Shown here piece by piece: positions 32,564-41,720 of a stretch of DNA of 64,000 bases. The notes beneath the pieces were generated by a model. That model did no database searches, was not told the origin of the DNA, and worked only from the letters and a program-made list of their open reading frames with translations. Positions within the stretch are counted from its first letter, which is position 1, and each line of letters opens with the position of its first letter. Source of the stretch: Marmoricola sp. GTDB lineage: Bacteria > Actinomycetota > Actinomycetes > Propionibacteriales > Nocardioidaceae. Position numbers and translations under genes: made by a program. Where the stretch lies: positions 1 through 64,000 of the forward strand of contig JAOPXK010000110.1 of NCBI GenBank assembly GCA_025965195.1, given 5' to 3'.

Positions 32564-33649
32564 ATGGGAGAACCTATCGCTGGCCTCGATTCTGACGTGA
32601 TCCGGGCAGCTCCAAAGGTCCTGCTGCACGACCATCTCGACGGAGGCCTCCGCCCCGCCACGATTGTCGAGCTGGCTGCCGAGGTGGGCCACGAGCTGCC
32701 GGCGCCGGATGCCGAGTCGCTGGGTCGCTGGTTCGTCGAGTCGGCCGACTCGGGTTCCCTGGTCCGCTACCTCGAGACCTTCGACCACACCGTCGCAGTG
32801 ATGCAGACGGCTACCGCGATCCAGCGGATCGCCCGCGAGTGCGTGGAGGACCTTGCCGCCGACGGAGTGGTGTACGCCGAGGTCCGGTACGCCCCCGAGC
32901 AGCACCTCTCCGAGGGACTCTCGCTCGATGAGGTCGTGCTGGCCGTGAAGGCTGGCTTCGAGGAGGCACAGACGGCGCTCGGCCACCGGATCGTGGTCCG
33001 CCAGCTCCTCACGGCGATGCGTCACCAGGCACGGTCTCGCGAGATCGCCGAGCTGGCCGTGAAGTACCGCGACGAGGGCGTGGTCGGCTTCGACATCGCC
33101 GGTGCCGAAGCGGGGTACCCGCCCACCAGGCATCTCGATGCGTTCGAGTACCTCCAGCGGGAGAACGCGCACTTCACGATCCATGCCGGCGAGGCGTTCG
33201 GTACGCCGTCGATCTGGCAGGCGATCCAGTGGTGCGGTGCCGACCGGCTCGGGCACGGCGTACGCATCATCGACGACATCACCTGCCACGACGACGGCAC
33301 GGTCGAGCTCGGTCGGCTGGCGGCCTACGTCCGGGACAACCGGATCCCTCTCGAGCTCTGCCCGCACTCCAACCTGCAGACCGGTGCCGCATCCACGATT
33401 GCGGAGCACCCGATCGGACTGCTCACCAAGCTGCGCTTCCGGGTCACGGTCAACACCGACAACCGGCTGATGAGCGGTACGTCGATGAGCCGGGAGATGA
33501 CCTCCCTGGTCGAGGCGTTCGGCTACGACCTGGCGGACCTGCGCTGGTTCACGATCAACGCGATGAAGTCGGCGTTCCTGCCGTTCGCCGAGCGGCTGGC
33601 GATCATCGACGAGGTGATCAAACCCGGCTACGCCGAGCTGATGGCCTGA
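32564..33649 (+). CDS. add: Adenosine deaminase
   Basis: Add (361 aa) deaminates adenosine and deoxyadenosine to inosine forms for phosphorolysis by PNP. Zinc and catalytic residues are visible: H22 and H24 in [19 protein letters not shown] with the zinc-ligand His and catalytic Glu, [16 protein letters not shown], and [13 protein letters not shown] with the conserved Asp pair. Length is normal. It lies convergent with the sulfatase, four bases apart. Confidence 0.95.
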   Translation: MGEPIAGLDSDVIRAAPKVLLHDHLDGGLRPATIVELAAEVGHELPAPDAESLGRWFVESADSGSLVRYLETFDHTVAVMQTATAIQRIARECVEDLAADGVVYAEVRYAPEQHLSEGLSLDEVVLAVKAGFEEAQTALGHRIVVRQLLTAMRHQARSREIAELAVKYRDEGVVGFDIAGAEAGYPPTRHLDAFEYLQRENAHFTIHAGEAFGTPSIWQAIQWCGADRLGHGVRIIDDITCHDDGTVELGRLAAYVRDNRIPLELCPHSNLQTGAASTIAEHPIGLLTKLRFRVTVNTDNRLMSGTSMSREMTSLVEAFGYDLADLRWFTINAMKSAFLPFAERLAIIDEVIKPGYAELMA

Positions 33650-33653
33650 CACG

Positions 33654-35981
33654 TCAGTCGAACGCCGCGGCGGTCTCGCGCTCGGCCTCCAGGACGGCGG
33701 CCGGGTCGTAGTCCGCGCGGGCACCGGGCAGGTACCGGACGAACCGTAGGTCACCGTTGTAGCGGAACGAGCCGTGCCGCTGGGACAGCTCCCAGTGCAC
33801 CGGACCGCCCCGGTTGACGCCGACGTCGATGCCGCTGAAGGGCGCCATCCCGACCAGCATCCACACCTCGGGCAGTTCGGCGACCGGTCGATCGTCGATC
33901 GTGACCTCGATGCGCCAGTGGAACTCCGGAAGGGCGGTCGCCCGCAGGCGCAGGGTGTGCAGACCGGGAGCGAGCACGCCGCCGTCGACCACGTGCAGCC
34001 GGCCGTACTCGTTGTAGCCGAGGAAGATCCGGCCCTCCTCGATGTAGAGCGTGTAGCCGCCGCCCTGGTCACCGTGCGACACGATCACGCCCTGGTCGCC
34101 GGCCCGGTAGTCGACCTCGGCCTCCACGTCGAAGGACCGCAGCGAGGTCAGCACGCTGGACCGGTAGCGCTCCAGCTTGGGCGTGCCGGGCAGCAGGGTC
34201 ACGGCCTGCTCGAGCTCGCGCTCCGCGGGTCGCCGGATCGCGGTGAGCCCCCTGTCGTCGGGAAGTGGGAAGACGGTGTTCTCCCACGCGGCCCGCTCCC
34301 AGGCTGCGGCCAGCTCACGGAGCCGATCGGGCTCCTTGTCGGCCAGGTTGTGCAGCTCGTTGCGGTCGGTGGCGACCTCGTAGAGCTCCCACTCGGCGTC
34401 GTCGAAGGGCGTACCCGGAGCGTGCAGGGTGACGATCTTCCACCCGTCGCGGTAGAACCCGCGGCTGCCGCCGAACTCGGCGTACTGCTCGGGGTGCGTG
34501 CTTGCCGCCTCCCGCTCGCGCAGCACCGGGACGATGCTGAAGCCGTCGATCGACTTGGCCGGCTTCCCGTGGCGTACGCCGGGGTGCTCCGTGCCGGTCA
34601 GCTCCAGGATCGTGGGGAGTACGTCGGTGACGTACTGGTACTGCTCGCGGATGCCGTCGTCGCCGGCCGCCCGGAGGCGCGAGCCCCAGGACAGCACGAA
34701 CGGCACGCGGACGCCGCCCGCGAACGTCTGACCCTTGTAGAACCGGAACGGCGTGTTCGACGCCATGCCCCATCCCCGCGGGTAGTGCACCATCGTCCGA
34801 GGACCGCCGATCAGGTCGATGTCACGGGCGACGTCGGCCTCCCAGTCCTTGGGCACTCCGGGGATGTGCACGAAGCGGCTGAAGTAGCTCCGGGTCCCCT
34901 CGGCGCCACCCTCAGCCGTGCCGCCGTTGTCGGAGGTGAACAACACGATCGTGTTGTCCAGCTCGCCAAGTGCCTCCACGGTGGCCAGGATCCGGCCCAG
35001 GCTCTGGTCGACGCTGTCGACCATCGCGGCGTACACCTCCATGTAGCGGGCGTAGAGCTCTCGCGTCTCCGCGTCGAGCGAGTCCCAGGCGGGTACGTCG
35101 AACCCGGGCTCGGCGTTCCGGGGAGGCAGCGGCGTGTCCGCGGGGATCACGCCGAGCTCGATCTGCCTTGCGTGCCGCGCCTTCCGGATCTCGTCCCAGC
35201 CCTGGTCATAGCGGCCGCGGTACTTGGCGATGTCGGCCGGCTTCGCGCCCAGGGGACCGTGCATGGCGTGGTGCGCGAAGTAGAGAAAGAACGGCTTGCG
35301 GGAGTCGTTGGCGCGCAGGCCCTTGATCATCCCGACGGCCTCGTCGGTGAGGTCGTCGGTCAGGTAGTAGTCCGACGGCAGCCCCTCGAGGTCCAGCGGG
35401 GTGTTGTCGCGCACCAGCCGGTTGGGGTGGAAGAAGCTGTTGCAGCCCTCAAGCGTGCCGTAGTACCTGTCGAACCCCCGCTGCAACGGCCACGTCGCCT
35501 TGTCCGCGGCGTCGTTCATCAAGGCGTCGCGGGTCAGGTGCCACTTGCCGATGCCGAACGTCGCGTAGCCCTGTCCGCGCAGGATCTCCGGCAGGGCGAG
35601 CACGTCGTCGTCCAGCTCCAGGCGCAGGTTGGGGAACCCGGGGTCGGAGTTCGCCACGCTGCCGAAGCCGGCCCGGTGCGGGTTCAGCCCGGTCAGCATC
35701 GCAGCTCGGGCCGGCGAGCAGACCGGCGTGGTGTGGTAGTTGCTCAGGGTCACCCCCTGCGCGGCGAGCCGGTCCAGCGTCGGCGTCTCGATCTCCGAAC
35801 CGAACGGTCCGATGTCGCTGTAGCCCATGTCGTCGATCAGCACCACGATCACGTTCGGTGCCCCCTCGGGAGCGCGCCGCTCGCGGGGCCAGGCCCGCTC
35901 GGACTGGGAGCTGGTGCGGCCGATCCTGCCGGGGAAGCGCTCGTAGCCGCGGGCGTACGCCGGGATCTCCTGGTCGGTCAT
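33654..35981 (-). CDS. Arylsulfatase-type sulfatase
   Basis: A 775-residue type I sulfatase. The metal site VVLIDDMGYSDIG (D50, D51) precedes the formylglycine motif C88-S-P-A-R92, a Cys-type CxPxR that needs maturation by a formylglycine-generating enzyme, not found in this window. Further segments GIGKWHLT, FFLYFAHHAMHGP and VLFTSDNGGTAEGG complete the active site. No signal peptide is seen, so it is probably cytoplasmic. ATG 35981 overlaps the ssuA stop (ATGA), linking sulfate-ester cleavage to import. The specific ester is unknown. Confidence 0.92.
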   Translation of the reverse strand: MTDQEIPAYARGYERFPGRIGRTSSQSERAWPRERRAPEGAPNVIVVLIDDMGYSDIGPFGSEIETPTLDRLAAQGVTLSNYHTTPVCSPARAAMLTGLNPHRAGFGSVANSDPGFPNLRLELDDDVLALPEILRGQGYATFGIGKWHLTRDALMNDAADKATWPLQRGFDRYYGTLEGCNSFFHPNRLVRDNTPLDLEGLPSDYYLTDDLTDEAVGMIKGLRANDSRKPFFLYFAHHAMHGPLGAKPADIAKYRGRYDQGWDEIRKARHARQIELGVIPADTPLPPRNAEPGFDVPAWDSLDAETRELYARYMEVYAAMVDSVDQSLGRILATVEALGELDNTIVLFTSDNGGTAEGGAEGTRSYFSRFVHIPGVPKDWEADVARDIDLIGGPRTMVHYPRGWGMASNTPFRFYKGQTFAGGVRVPFVLSWGSRLRAAGDDGIREQYQYVTDVLPTILELTGTEHPGVRHGKPAKSIDGFSIVPVLREREAASTHPEQYAEFGGSRGFYRDGWKIVTLHAPGTPFDDAEWELYEVATDRNELHNLADKEPDRLRELAAAWERAAWENTVFPLPDDRGLTAIRRPAERELEQAVTLLPGTPKLERYRSSVLTSLRSFDVEAEVDYRAGDQGVIVSHGDQGGGYTLYIEEGRIFLGYNEYGRLHVVDGGVLAPGLHTLRLRATALPEFHWRIEVTIDDRPVAELPEVWMLVGMAPFSGIDVGVNRGGPVHWELSQRHGSFRYNGDLRFVRYLPGARADYDPAAVLEAERETAAAFD

Positions 35982-37006
35982 GATCCCGCCTTGGTCACCA
36001 GGTCGTTGAAGCTGTTGTCGAACTCGGACGACACGTCGAGCTTGGACCTGATCAGGCCGAGCTGGGTGTAGGCGTCGGCCTGCTCCTGCTGCTTGGCGAT
36101 CACCGCGGCGTCGATGGGCAGGTACGCGACGTGCTGGCGGGCGAGCACGGCCTTGGCGACCGGCTCGGGCAGGCCGGAGACCTTGGTGTAGATCGGCAGC
36201 CACTGGTCGAGGTGGGTCTGACCCCAGATCTGTGCCTTGGCCAGCCGGACGATGAAGTCCTCGATGTCCGCCCGCTTGGCCTTGTTGTCCAGCGCTGCTT
36301 GGGCGGCAACGTCGATCGTGTATCCAGCGGTGATGCCGACGCCGTCACCGATCACCCGGGCACCCGCCGCGGTCAGCTGGGAGAGCTGGGGGTCGAGGGC
36401 CGCGATCGCGTCGACCTGGCCTTTCTGGAAGGCAGTCGCCGCGTCGGGTGGGGTGAGGTTGACGGGGGTGATGTCGGAGTAGCTCAGGCCGGCCTTCTCC
36501 AGCGCGCGCAGCACGGTGTACTGCAGGATCGTGCCTTGGAGGATGGCCACCTTCTTGCCCTTGAGGTCGGCCATCGACTGGGCCGGTGAGTCCTTCGGCA
36601 CCAAGATGTTGACCATCGACTGGTCGGCCGGCGTCGTTGTCGAGACCGCGACGATCTTGGTCTTGGTGCCGGCGACCTGGCCGAAGATCGGCGGGGTGTC
36701 CGCCATCGAGGCGATGTCCACCGAACCGCTCGGGACCGCCTCGAGGAACGCAGGCCCGCCGGCCGGGTACAGGCTCCAGCTGATCTTGTACTTCATGCCC
36801 TTGTCCTCCCCCGAGGCCTTGAGCAGGGCTTCGTTGATCTTGGTCGCGCCAAGCTGGCCGACGTTGAGGACGCTCGCGTCCGACGAGCCGCCGCCGCTGG
36901 CTCCGCAGGCGGCCAGGGCGCCGATCGCGAGTAGCGCAGCACCCAGGAGGGCGATGTGGCGTACGACGCGGGATCGCCGTTGGCCGGGCATGGAAGTGGT
37001 GTTCAT
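35978..37006 (-). CDS. ssuA: SsuA-like sulfonate/sulfate-ester binding lipoprotein
   Basis: A 342-residue lipoprotein with lipobox LAAC (Cys34) and the NMT1/SsuA type-2 periplasmic fold: LNVGQLGATKINEALLKASG, AFLEAVPSGSVDIASMADTPPIF, LKGKKVAILQGTILQYTVLRALEKAGL and FQKGQVDAIAALDP. Such proteins bind sulfonates, taurine, nitrate or similar ligands; the adjacent sulfatase suggests organosulfur esters. It is 48 bases downstream of ssuB and overlaps the sulfatase. Confidence 0.82.
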   Translation of the reverse strand: MNTTSMPGQRRSRVVRHIALLGAALLAIGALAACGASGGGSSDASVLNVGQLGATKINEALLKASGEDKGMKYKISWSLYPAGGPAFLEAVPSGSVDIASMADTPPIFGQVAGTKTKIVAVSTTTPADQSMVNILVPKDSPAQSMADLKGKKVAILQGTILQYTVLRALEKAGLSYSDITPVNLTPPDAATAFQKGQVDAIAALDPQLSQLTAAGARVIGDGVGITAGYTIDVAAQAALDNKAKRADIEDFIVRLAKAQIWGQTHLDQWLPIYTKVSGLPEPVAKAVLARQHVAYLPIDAAVIAKQQEQADAYTQLGLIRSKLDVSSEFDNSFNDLVTKAGS

Positions 37007-37054
37007 GTCACTGCTTTCTTAAAGGGGGATGGATGAACCCGAGATGAGGGTTGG

Positions 37055-37825
37055 CTAGTGGTCGTCGTCCTCGACGCCGAGCTCGGTGAGAAGCTGCGCA
37101 CGCAGCTGGCGGAAGGTCGCGGCCTGCCGTCTGCCTTCTGCTGGAAGGTCGATCGGGAGGTCGAGCGAGAGCCGGCCGTCGGTGAGCACCAGGATCCGGT
37201 CGGCCAGCAAGATGGCCTCCTCGACATCGTGGGTGACCAGCAGCACGGCGGGTCGATGCCGGAGGAAGAGCCGGCGCAGCAGCCGATGCATCTTGATCCT
37301 GGTCAAGGCGTCCAGGGCGCCGAAGGGCTCGTCCATCAGCAGCAGCTCGGGCTCGCGGGCCAGTGCCCTCGCCAGCGCCGCCCGCTGTGCCTCTCCGCCG
37401 GAGAGCGTCTTGGGCCAGGCCTTCTCCTTGCCGGCCAGCCCGACCTCCGCGAGCAGTTCGAGGGCCAGCTTGTGCGCGCGCTGACCTCGGAGTCCCAGCG
37501 TCACGTTGGGCAGGATGCGCGCCCAGGGGAGCAGCCGAGCGTCCTGGAAGGCGACCGCGACGCGTTCGGGTACGTCGACCTGGCCGGCGTACTCGCTGTC
37601 GAGACCGGCAAGGATCCGCAGCAGGGTGCTCTTGCCCGAGCCGCTGCGGCCCAGGAGCGCGACGAACTCGCCGTTTCCGATGCTCAGGCTGACCTCCTCG
37701 AGCACGCCGCGGCCGTCGAAGGAGCGGTTCACCTTCGAGGCGCGGACGGCGTGCGTGGCGGGTTCGCGGACCCTCTCAGGCGTGCGGGTGCCGGTCGTCA
37801 GCGGGACTGAAGCGTCGAGCGCCAT
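37055..37825 (-). CDS. ssuB: SsuB-like ABC transporter ATP-binding subunit
   Basis: A 256-residue ABC ATPase with Walker A GRSGSGKST, Q-loop AFQDARLLPW, signature LSGGEAQRAALARAL, Walker B LLLMDEPFGALD and switch His in VTHDVEEA. The QDARLLPW segment is typical of the sulfonate/nitrate/taurine subgroup. ATG 37825 lies 28 bases inside the 3' end of ssuC. A longer upstream open frame is a shadow of ssuC. Confidence 0.9.
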   Translation of the reverse strand: MALDASVPLTTGTRTPERVREPATHAVRASKVNRSFDGRGVLEEVSLSIGNGEFVALLGRSGSGKSTLLRILAGLDSEYAGQVDVPERVAVAFQDARLLPWARILPNVTLGLRGQRAHKLALELLAEVGLAGKEKAWPKTLSGGEAQRAALARALAREPELLLMDEPFGALDALTRIKMHRLLRRLFLRHRPAVLLVTHDVEEAILLADRILVLTDGRLSLDLPIDLPAEGRRQAATFRQLRAQLLTELGVEDDDH

Positions 37826-38682
37826 GTCAGCGCCCTCCTCTCGAAGAAGCGAACCAGGGTGTCCGAGATGAGTCCCAGCAGGGCGTAGACGATGAGTCCG
37901 ACGACGATCACATCGGTCTGGCCGATGCTCCGCGCCTGCGTCATCAGGTAGCCGATGCCGCTGCTGGCGTTGATCTGCTCGCTGACGACCAGCACGAGCC
38001 AGGCGATCGCGACGGAGAAGCGCAGTCCGGTGAAGAAGCCGGGCAGGGCGCCGGGGAGGATCACCCGGCGGATCAGCCCGATCCGGCCGAGGCCGGAGGT
38101 CGCGGCGAGATCGATGTACTTGGCATCCACGCTGCGGATCGCCGTGTGCGTGTTGAGGTAGATCGGGAACATCACGCCGAGCGCGACCAGCACCACCTTG
38201 ATCTCCTCGCCGATGCCGAACCACACGATCGCCAGCGGCACCAGCGCCAGGATCGGCATCGAGCGGAGCATCTGCAGGTTGGAGTCGAGCAATACCTCGC
38301 CGACGCGAGACAGCCCGGACAGCAGCGCGAGCAGCACGCCGACCGTCACGCCGATGACCAGCCCGACGGCCGCACGCTGCAGGGAGATCAGCAGATGTTC
38401 CTGCAGCTGGCCGTTCGCGATCAGGATGTGCGCGGCGCTCCAGGTCTGTCCCGGGGAGGGCAGCGTGGTGGAGTCGACCCAGCCGAGTCCGGACGCCGTG
38501 AACCACACGCCGAGCAGGAGCAGCGGGCCGAGCGCCTTGTCAACGAGGAAGCCGAGGCCTCGGGGGCGTCGACGCGCGCGATGCGGGGTCGCGAGCCGGT
38601 CGTCGACACCGACCCGGAGAGCCTCATCGGCAGGTGCAGCAAGACGGTCTAAGTCTCTTAGGCTACTAAGGTCTATCGGCAT
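37798..38682 (-). CDS. ssuC: SsuC-like ABC transporter permease
   Basis: A 294-residue permease with about six membrane helices. The binding-protein-dependent permease EAA loop is ATSGLGRIGLIRRVILPGALPGFFTGLRFS, and NASSGIGYLMTQARS is typical of SsuC/TauC. The first ~20 codons are unusually AT-rich for this genome and hold a small palindrome (CTTAG-TAGC-CTAAG). ATG 38682 is placed by CATAAT seven bases upstream, a leaderless layout; a later start is possible. It heads the ssuC-ssuB-ssuA-sulfatase operon. Confidence 0.86.
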   Translation of the reverse strand: MPIDLSSLRDLDRLAAPADEALRVGVDDRLATPHRARRRPRGLGFLVDKALGPLLLLGVWFTASGLGWVDSTTLPSPGQTWSAAHILIANGQLQEHLLISLQRAAVGLVIGVTVGVLLALLSGLSRVGEVLLDSNLQMLRSMPILALVPLAIVWFGIGEEIKVVLVALGVMFPIYLNTHTAIRSVDAKYIDLAATSGLGRIGLIRRVILPGALPGFFTGLRFSVAIAWLVLVVSEQINASSGIGYLMTQARSIGQTDVIVVGLIVYALLGLISDTLVRFFERRALTWRSTLQSR

Positions 38683-38689
38683 ACAGCAG

Positions 38690-38695
38690 ATTATG
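38690..38695 (-). promoter_or_regulatory. -10 box CATAAT upstream of ssuC
   Basis: On the minus strand CATAAT ends seven bases before the ATG at 38682. The palindrome CTTAGTAGCCTAAG, starting about a dozen bases after the ATG, could be an operator that blocks this promoter when sulfate is ample; that role is inference. Confidence 0.45.
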
Positions 38696-38738
38696 CATGC
38701 AACCGTACGGAACCGTGTGCAGGGGCCCGTTTTCGGAC

Positions 38739-39338
38739 TCAGCCGGTAGTGACGGTGCGGATTGCTCGCTCGGCCTGCTCGGGGCTCGCGACCCGGCAGC
38801 CGAGGGCGACGGCGTGAGCGACGACCGCTCGCTGCTGGAGCATCAGGTGCAGGCCGCGGCGTACCAGCACCGGCGGCGGCTTCCGGTGCTCCCGGAGGTC
38901 GCGGGTCAGCCGCCGCCAGAACGTGACCACCGGGCGCTGCGTCACGCAGATCGCGTCGGCGAGCAGTCCACGCGCCCGGCACTCGGCGACGATCTCCTGG
39001 GCGAAGATCCCCTCGGCGATGAAGAAGTGCGCGCCGTCGAGACGCAGCGCGTGGTGTTCGGTGCGAGCGCTCCTGGCGATGTCGTAGCCGGGTACGTCGG
39101 CCTGTCCGTTCTCGCACAACGACGCGATCGCAGCGACGGCATCCACGGCGAGCCACGACTCCGGAGCATCCCAGTCGACGATGGGTGAACCACCTGCCAG
39201 ATCGATGCACGGCAGGGTGGGGTCGTCGCCGTCCTTGTAGAAGTCGTCCAGCCGCAGGACAGGGAGTCCGCTCTTCTCGGCCAGCCTCGACTTGCCGGAA
39301 CCTGACGGGCCCGCCAGGACCACCACTCGAGCAACCAT
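38739..39338 (-). CDS. Uridine kinase-like P-loop protein
   Basis: A 199-residue P-loop protein. GPSGSGKS (residues 10-17) is followed by LRLDDFYKDGDDPTLP, a segment shared with uridine kinases and phosphoribulokinases where Asp and Tyr contact the nucleoside. WDAPESW and HFFIAEGIFA also fit that family. It is shorter than typical Udk, and actinobacterial members annotated this way have untested substrates. A salvage role matches the surrounding nucleoside genes. It lies seven bases after the truncated aldehyde dehydrogenase gene. Confidence 0.75.
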   Translation of the reverse strand: MVARVVVLAGPSGSGKSRLAEKSGLPVLRLDDFYKDGDDPTLPCIDLAGGSPIVDWDAPESWLAVDAVAAIASLCENGQADVPGYDIARSARTEHHALRLDGAHFFIAEGIFAQEIVAECRARGLLADAICVTQRPVVTFWRRLTRDLREHRKPPPVLVRRGLHLMLQQRAVVAHAVALGCRVASPEQAERAIRTVTTG

Positions 39339-39345
39339 CGGCTGC

Positions 39346-40224
39346 CTAGATGCCCATCGGGTGCCAGACCGTCTTCGTCTCGAGGAACGTCGTCATCCGG
39401 GTGAGGTCGGGAGTCGCGAGCAGGTCCTCGGGGCGGGGGCGGCGGACGCGCTTGAGGTTGTCGGCGGCGCTCGCCTCGAGGTCACGGGCCCGGTCCGGGT
39501 CGGTGATGCCGGTGAGGTCGATGCCGTTGACGTCCATGTGCGACGCGAGCCACGGCGCGATCTCGGCGGCCGACCCGGTCAGCAGGTTGACGACCCCGCC
39601 GGGCAGGTCTGACGTCGCCATCACCTCGGCGAGCGTGATCGCCGGCACGGGGTGGGCCTCGCTGGCCACCACCACGCAGGTGTTGCCGGTGGCGATCACC
39701 GGCGCGAGCACGCTGACCAGGCCGAGCAGCGGACCTTTCGGGGCGACGATCGCGATCACCCCGCTCGGCTCGGGTGCGGAGTGGTTGAAGTAGGGCCCGG
39801 CGACCGGGTTGGCGCCCCCGGTGACCTGGGCGATCTTGTCCGACCAGCCGGCGTACCAGACCCAGCGGTCGATCGCCGCGCTGACATAGGTCTTCGCCTT
39901 CGCCGCGGTCAGCCCCTCGGCCTGGCGCAGCTCCGCCTCGAACTGGTCGCGGCGGCCTTCCATCACCTCGGCGACGCGGTAGAGGATCTGGGCCCGGTTG
40001 TACGCCGTACGACCGGACCATCCGCCGAACGCCCCACGCGCCTTCTGCACCGCGTCGCGGGCGTCCTTACGCGAGGCCTGCGACATGTTCGCAAGGAACT
40101 TTCCCGAGCTGTCATTGACGATGAAGGTCCGGCCCGACTCCGAGCGCGGGAAGTCGCCGCCGATGTAGAGCTTGTAGGTCTTGCGTACGTCGATTCTGGT
40201 CTCGGTCATCTCAGACTCCGTCAT
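39346..40224 (-). CDS. Truncated aldehyde dehydrogenase homologue without catalytic residues
   Basis: A 292-residue protein that matches the N-terminal (NAD-binding) part of aldehyde dehydrogenases: KLYIGGDFPRSESGRTF, AYNRAQILYRVAEVMEGR, APEPSGVIAIVAPKGPLLGLVSVLAPVIATGNTCVVV and LPGGVVNLLTGSAAEIAPWLASHMDVNGIDLTG. The usual ELGGK glutamate and the QxCxAG cysteine domain are missing, and the reading frame is intact with a normal stop. Similar short partners beside a full aldehyde dehydrogenase and deoC occur in actinobacteria, to my recollection, so it is probably a pseudoenzyme subunit rather than a broken gene. ATG overlaps the full-length gene (ATGA). Confidence 0.78.
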   Translation of the reverse strand: MTESEMTETRIDVRKTYKLYIGGDFPRSESGRTFIVNDSSGKFLANMSQASRKDARDAVQKARGAFGGWSGRTAYNRAQILYRVAEVMEGRRDQFEAELRQAEGLTAAKAKTYVSAAIDRWVWYAGWSDKIAQVTGGANPVAGPYFNHSAPEPSGVIAIVAPKGPLLGLVSVLAPVIATGNTCVVVASEAHPVPAITLAEVMATSDLPGGVVNLLTGSAAEIAPWLASHMDVNGIDLTGITDPDRARDLEASAADNLKRVRRPRPEDLLATPDLTRMTTFLETKTVWHPMGI

Positions 40225-41714
40225 CGCAGGTAGGCCTCAAGTCCGTGACGGCCACCCTCGCGGCCGTAGCCCGACTCCTTGTAGCCACCGAACGGGCTGG
40301 TCGGATCGAAGCGGTTGAACGTGTTGGCCCAGACGACTCCCGCGCGGAGCCGGCTGGCCATCCAGAGGATCCGCGAGCCCTTCTCGGTCCAGATCCCGGC
40401 GGACAGGCCGAACGGCGTGTTGTTGGCCTTCTCCACGGCCTCGGCAGGTGTGCGGAAGGTGATCACGGAGAGCACCGGTCCGAAGATCTCCTCGCGGGCG
40501 ATCCGGTGCGCGGCGGTGACGCCGGTGAAGATCGTCGGTGGGAACCAGAACCCGTGCGCGGGCAGCTCGCACGGCGGCGACCATCGCTCCGCGCCCTCGA
40601 GCTCGCCGATCTCGGAGAGCTCGCGGATCTTGGCCAGCTGCTCGGCAGAGTTGATCGCGCCGATGTCGGTGTTCTTGTCGAGGGGGTCGCCGACCCGGAG
40701 GGTGGCCATCCGGCGCTTGAGCCGCTCGAGCACCTCGTCGGCGACGGACTCCTGCACGAGCAGTCGCGAGCCCGCACAGCAGACATGGCCCTGGTTGAAG
40801 AAGATGCCGTTGACGATGCCTTCGACGGCCTGGTCTACGGGGGAGTCCTCGAAGACGATGTTCGCGGCCTTGCCACCCAGCTCGAGGGTGACCTTCTTCT
40901 CGGTGCCGGCAATGGCCTTCGCGATGGCGCGGCCCACATCGGTGGAGCCGGTGAACGCCACCTTGTCGACGTCGGGGTGCGACACGATCGCCTGACCGGT
41001 CGGGCCCGCGCCGGTGACGATGTTGACCACGCCCGGCGGCAGGTCGGCCTGCTGGCAGACCTCGGCAAAGAGGAGGGCGGTCAGCGGGGTCGTCTCGGCG
41101 GGCTTGAGGACGACGGTGTTGCCGCACGCGAGCGCCGGGGCGATCTTCCACGCCAGCATCAGCAGCGGGAAGTTCCAGGGGATGATCTGGCCGGCGACGC
41201 CGAGCGGCTTGGGGTCGGGACCGAACCCGGAGAACTCGAGCTTGTCGGCCCAGCCGGCGTAGTAGAAGAAATGCGCTGCGACAGTGGGTACGTCGACGTC
41301 GCGTGACTCCTTGATCGGTTTGCCGTTGTCGATCGACTCGAGCACGGCGAACTCGCGGGCGCGCTCCTGGATGATCCGGGCGATCCGGTAGAGGTACTTG
41401 CCGCGTTCAGCACCCGACATCTTCGACCAGACCCGGGTATAGGCCCGGCGCGCGGCCCTGACCGCGGCGTCCACATCGGCGTCGTTCGCCTCCGCGATCT
41501 CGGCAAGAACCTCTTCGGTGCTGGGCGAGATCGTCTTGAACGAGTTGCCACCTGTGCTGTCGACGAACTCGCCATTGATGAACAGTCCGTAGGACGACTT
41601 GATGTCCACGATCGCCCGCGACTCCGGAGCCGGGGCATAGTCGAACCCCGCCTGCACGGTGGTCGAGCCGGTCTTTGCGGTGGTCGAGCCTGTCGAGACC
41701 ACTTTCTTGGCCAT
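40221..41714 (-). CDS. NAD(P)-dependent aldehyde dehydrogenase
   Basis: A 497-residue aldehyde dehydrogenase with intact catalytic set: IIPWNFPLLMLAWK, FTGSTDVG, ELGGK (Glu278) and GHVCCAGSR (catalytic Cys312 by alignment to the usual QCCCAG). Beside deoC it likely oxidises acetaldehyde or a related aldehyde from deoxyribose breakdown. Residues 5-21 (VVSTGSTTAKTGSTTVQ) come from one full and one half copy of the dispersed repeat, so the N-terminus appears extended by repeat insertion. GGAG precedes ATG 41714; deoC ends six bases upstream. Confidence 0.92.
   Translation of the reverse strand: MAKKVVSTGSTTAKTGSTTVQAGFDYAPAPESRAIVDIKSSYGLFINGEFVDSTGGNSFKTISPSTEEVLAEIAEANDADVDAAVRAARRAYTRVWSKMSGAERGKYLYRIARIIQERAREFAVLESIDNGKPIKESRDVDVPTVAAHFFYYAGWADKLEFSGFGPDPKPLGVAGQIIPWNFPLLMLAWKIAPALACGNTVVLKPAETTPLTALLFAEVCQQADLPPGVVNIVTGAGPTGQAIVSHPDVDKVAFTGSTDVGRAIAKAIAGTEKKVTLELGGKAANIVFEDSPVDQAVEGIVNGIFFNQGHVCCAGSRLLVQESVADEVLERLKRRMATLRVGDPLDKNTDIGAINSAEQLAKIRELSEIGELEGAERWSPPCELPAHGFWFPPTIFTGVTAAHRIAREEIFGPVLSVITFRTPAEAVEKANNTPFGLSAGIWTEKGSRILWMASRLRAGVVWANTFNRFDPTSPFGGYKESGYGREGGRHGLEAYLR
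41679..41700 (+). repeat. Dispersed palindromic repeat, copy 3 (aldehyde dehydrogenase N-terminus)
   Basis: Core GGTCGAGCCTGTCGAGACC with a preceding GGT. A half copy (GGTGGTCGAGCC) lies about 21 bases to the left, at 41658-41669. Both are translated on the minus strand as the Ser/Thr-rich start of the aldehyde dehydrogenase. Confidence 0.8.
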
Positions 41715-41720
41715 AGCTCC

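Noticed and set aside
33774-36071. 765-codon plus-strand open frame opposite the sulfatase
   Set aside because: Shadow of the sulfatase reading frame; no family features.
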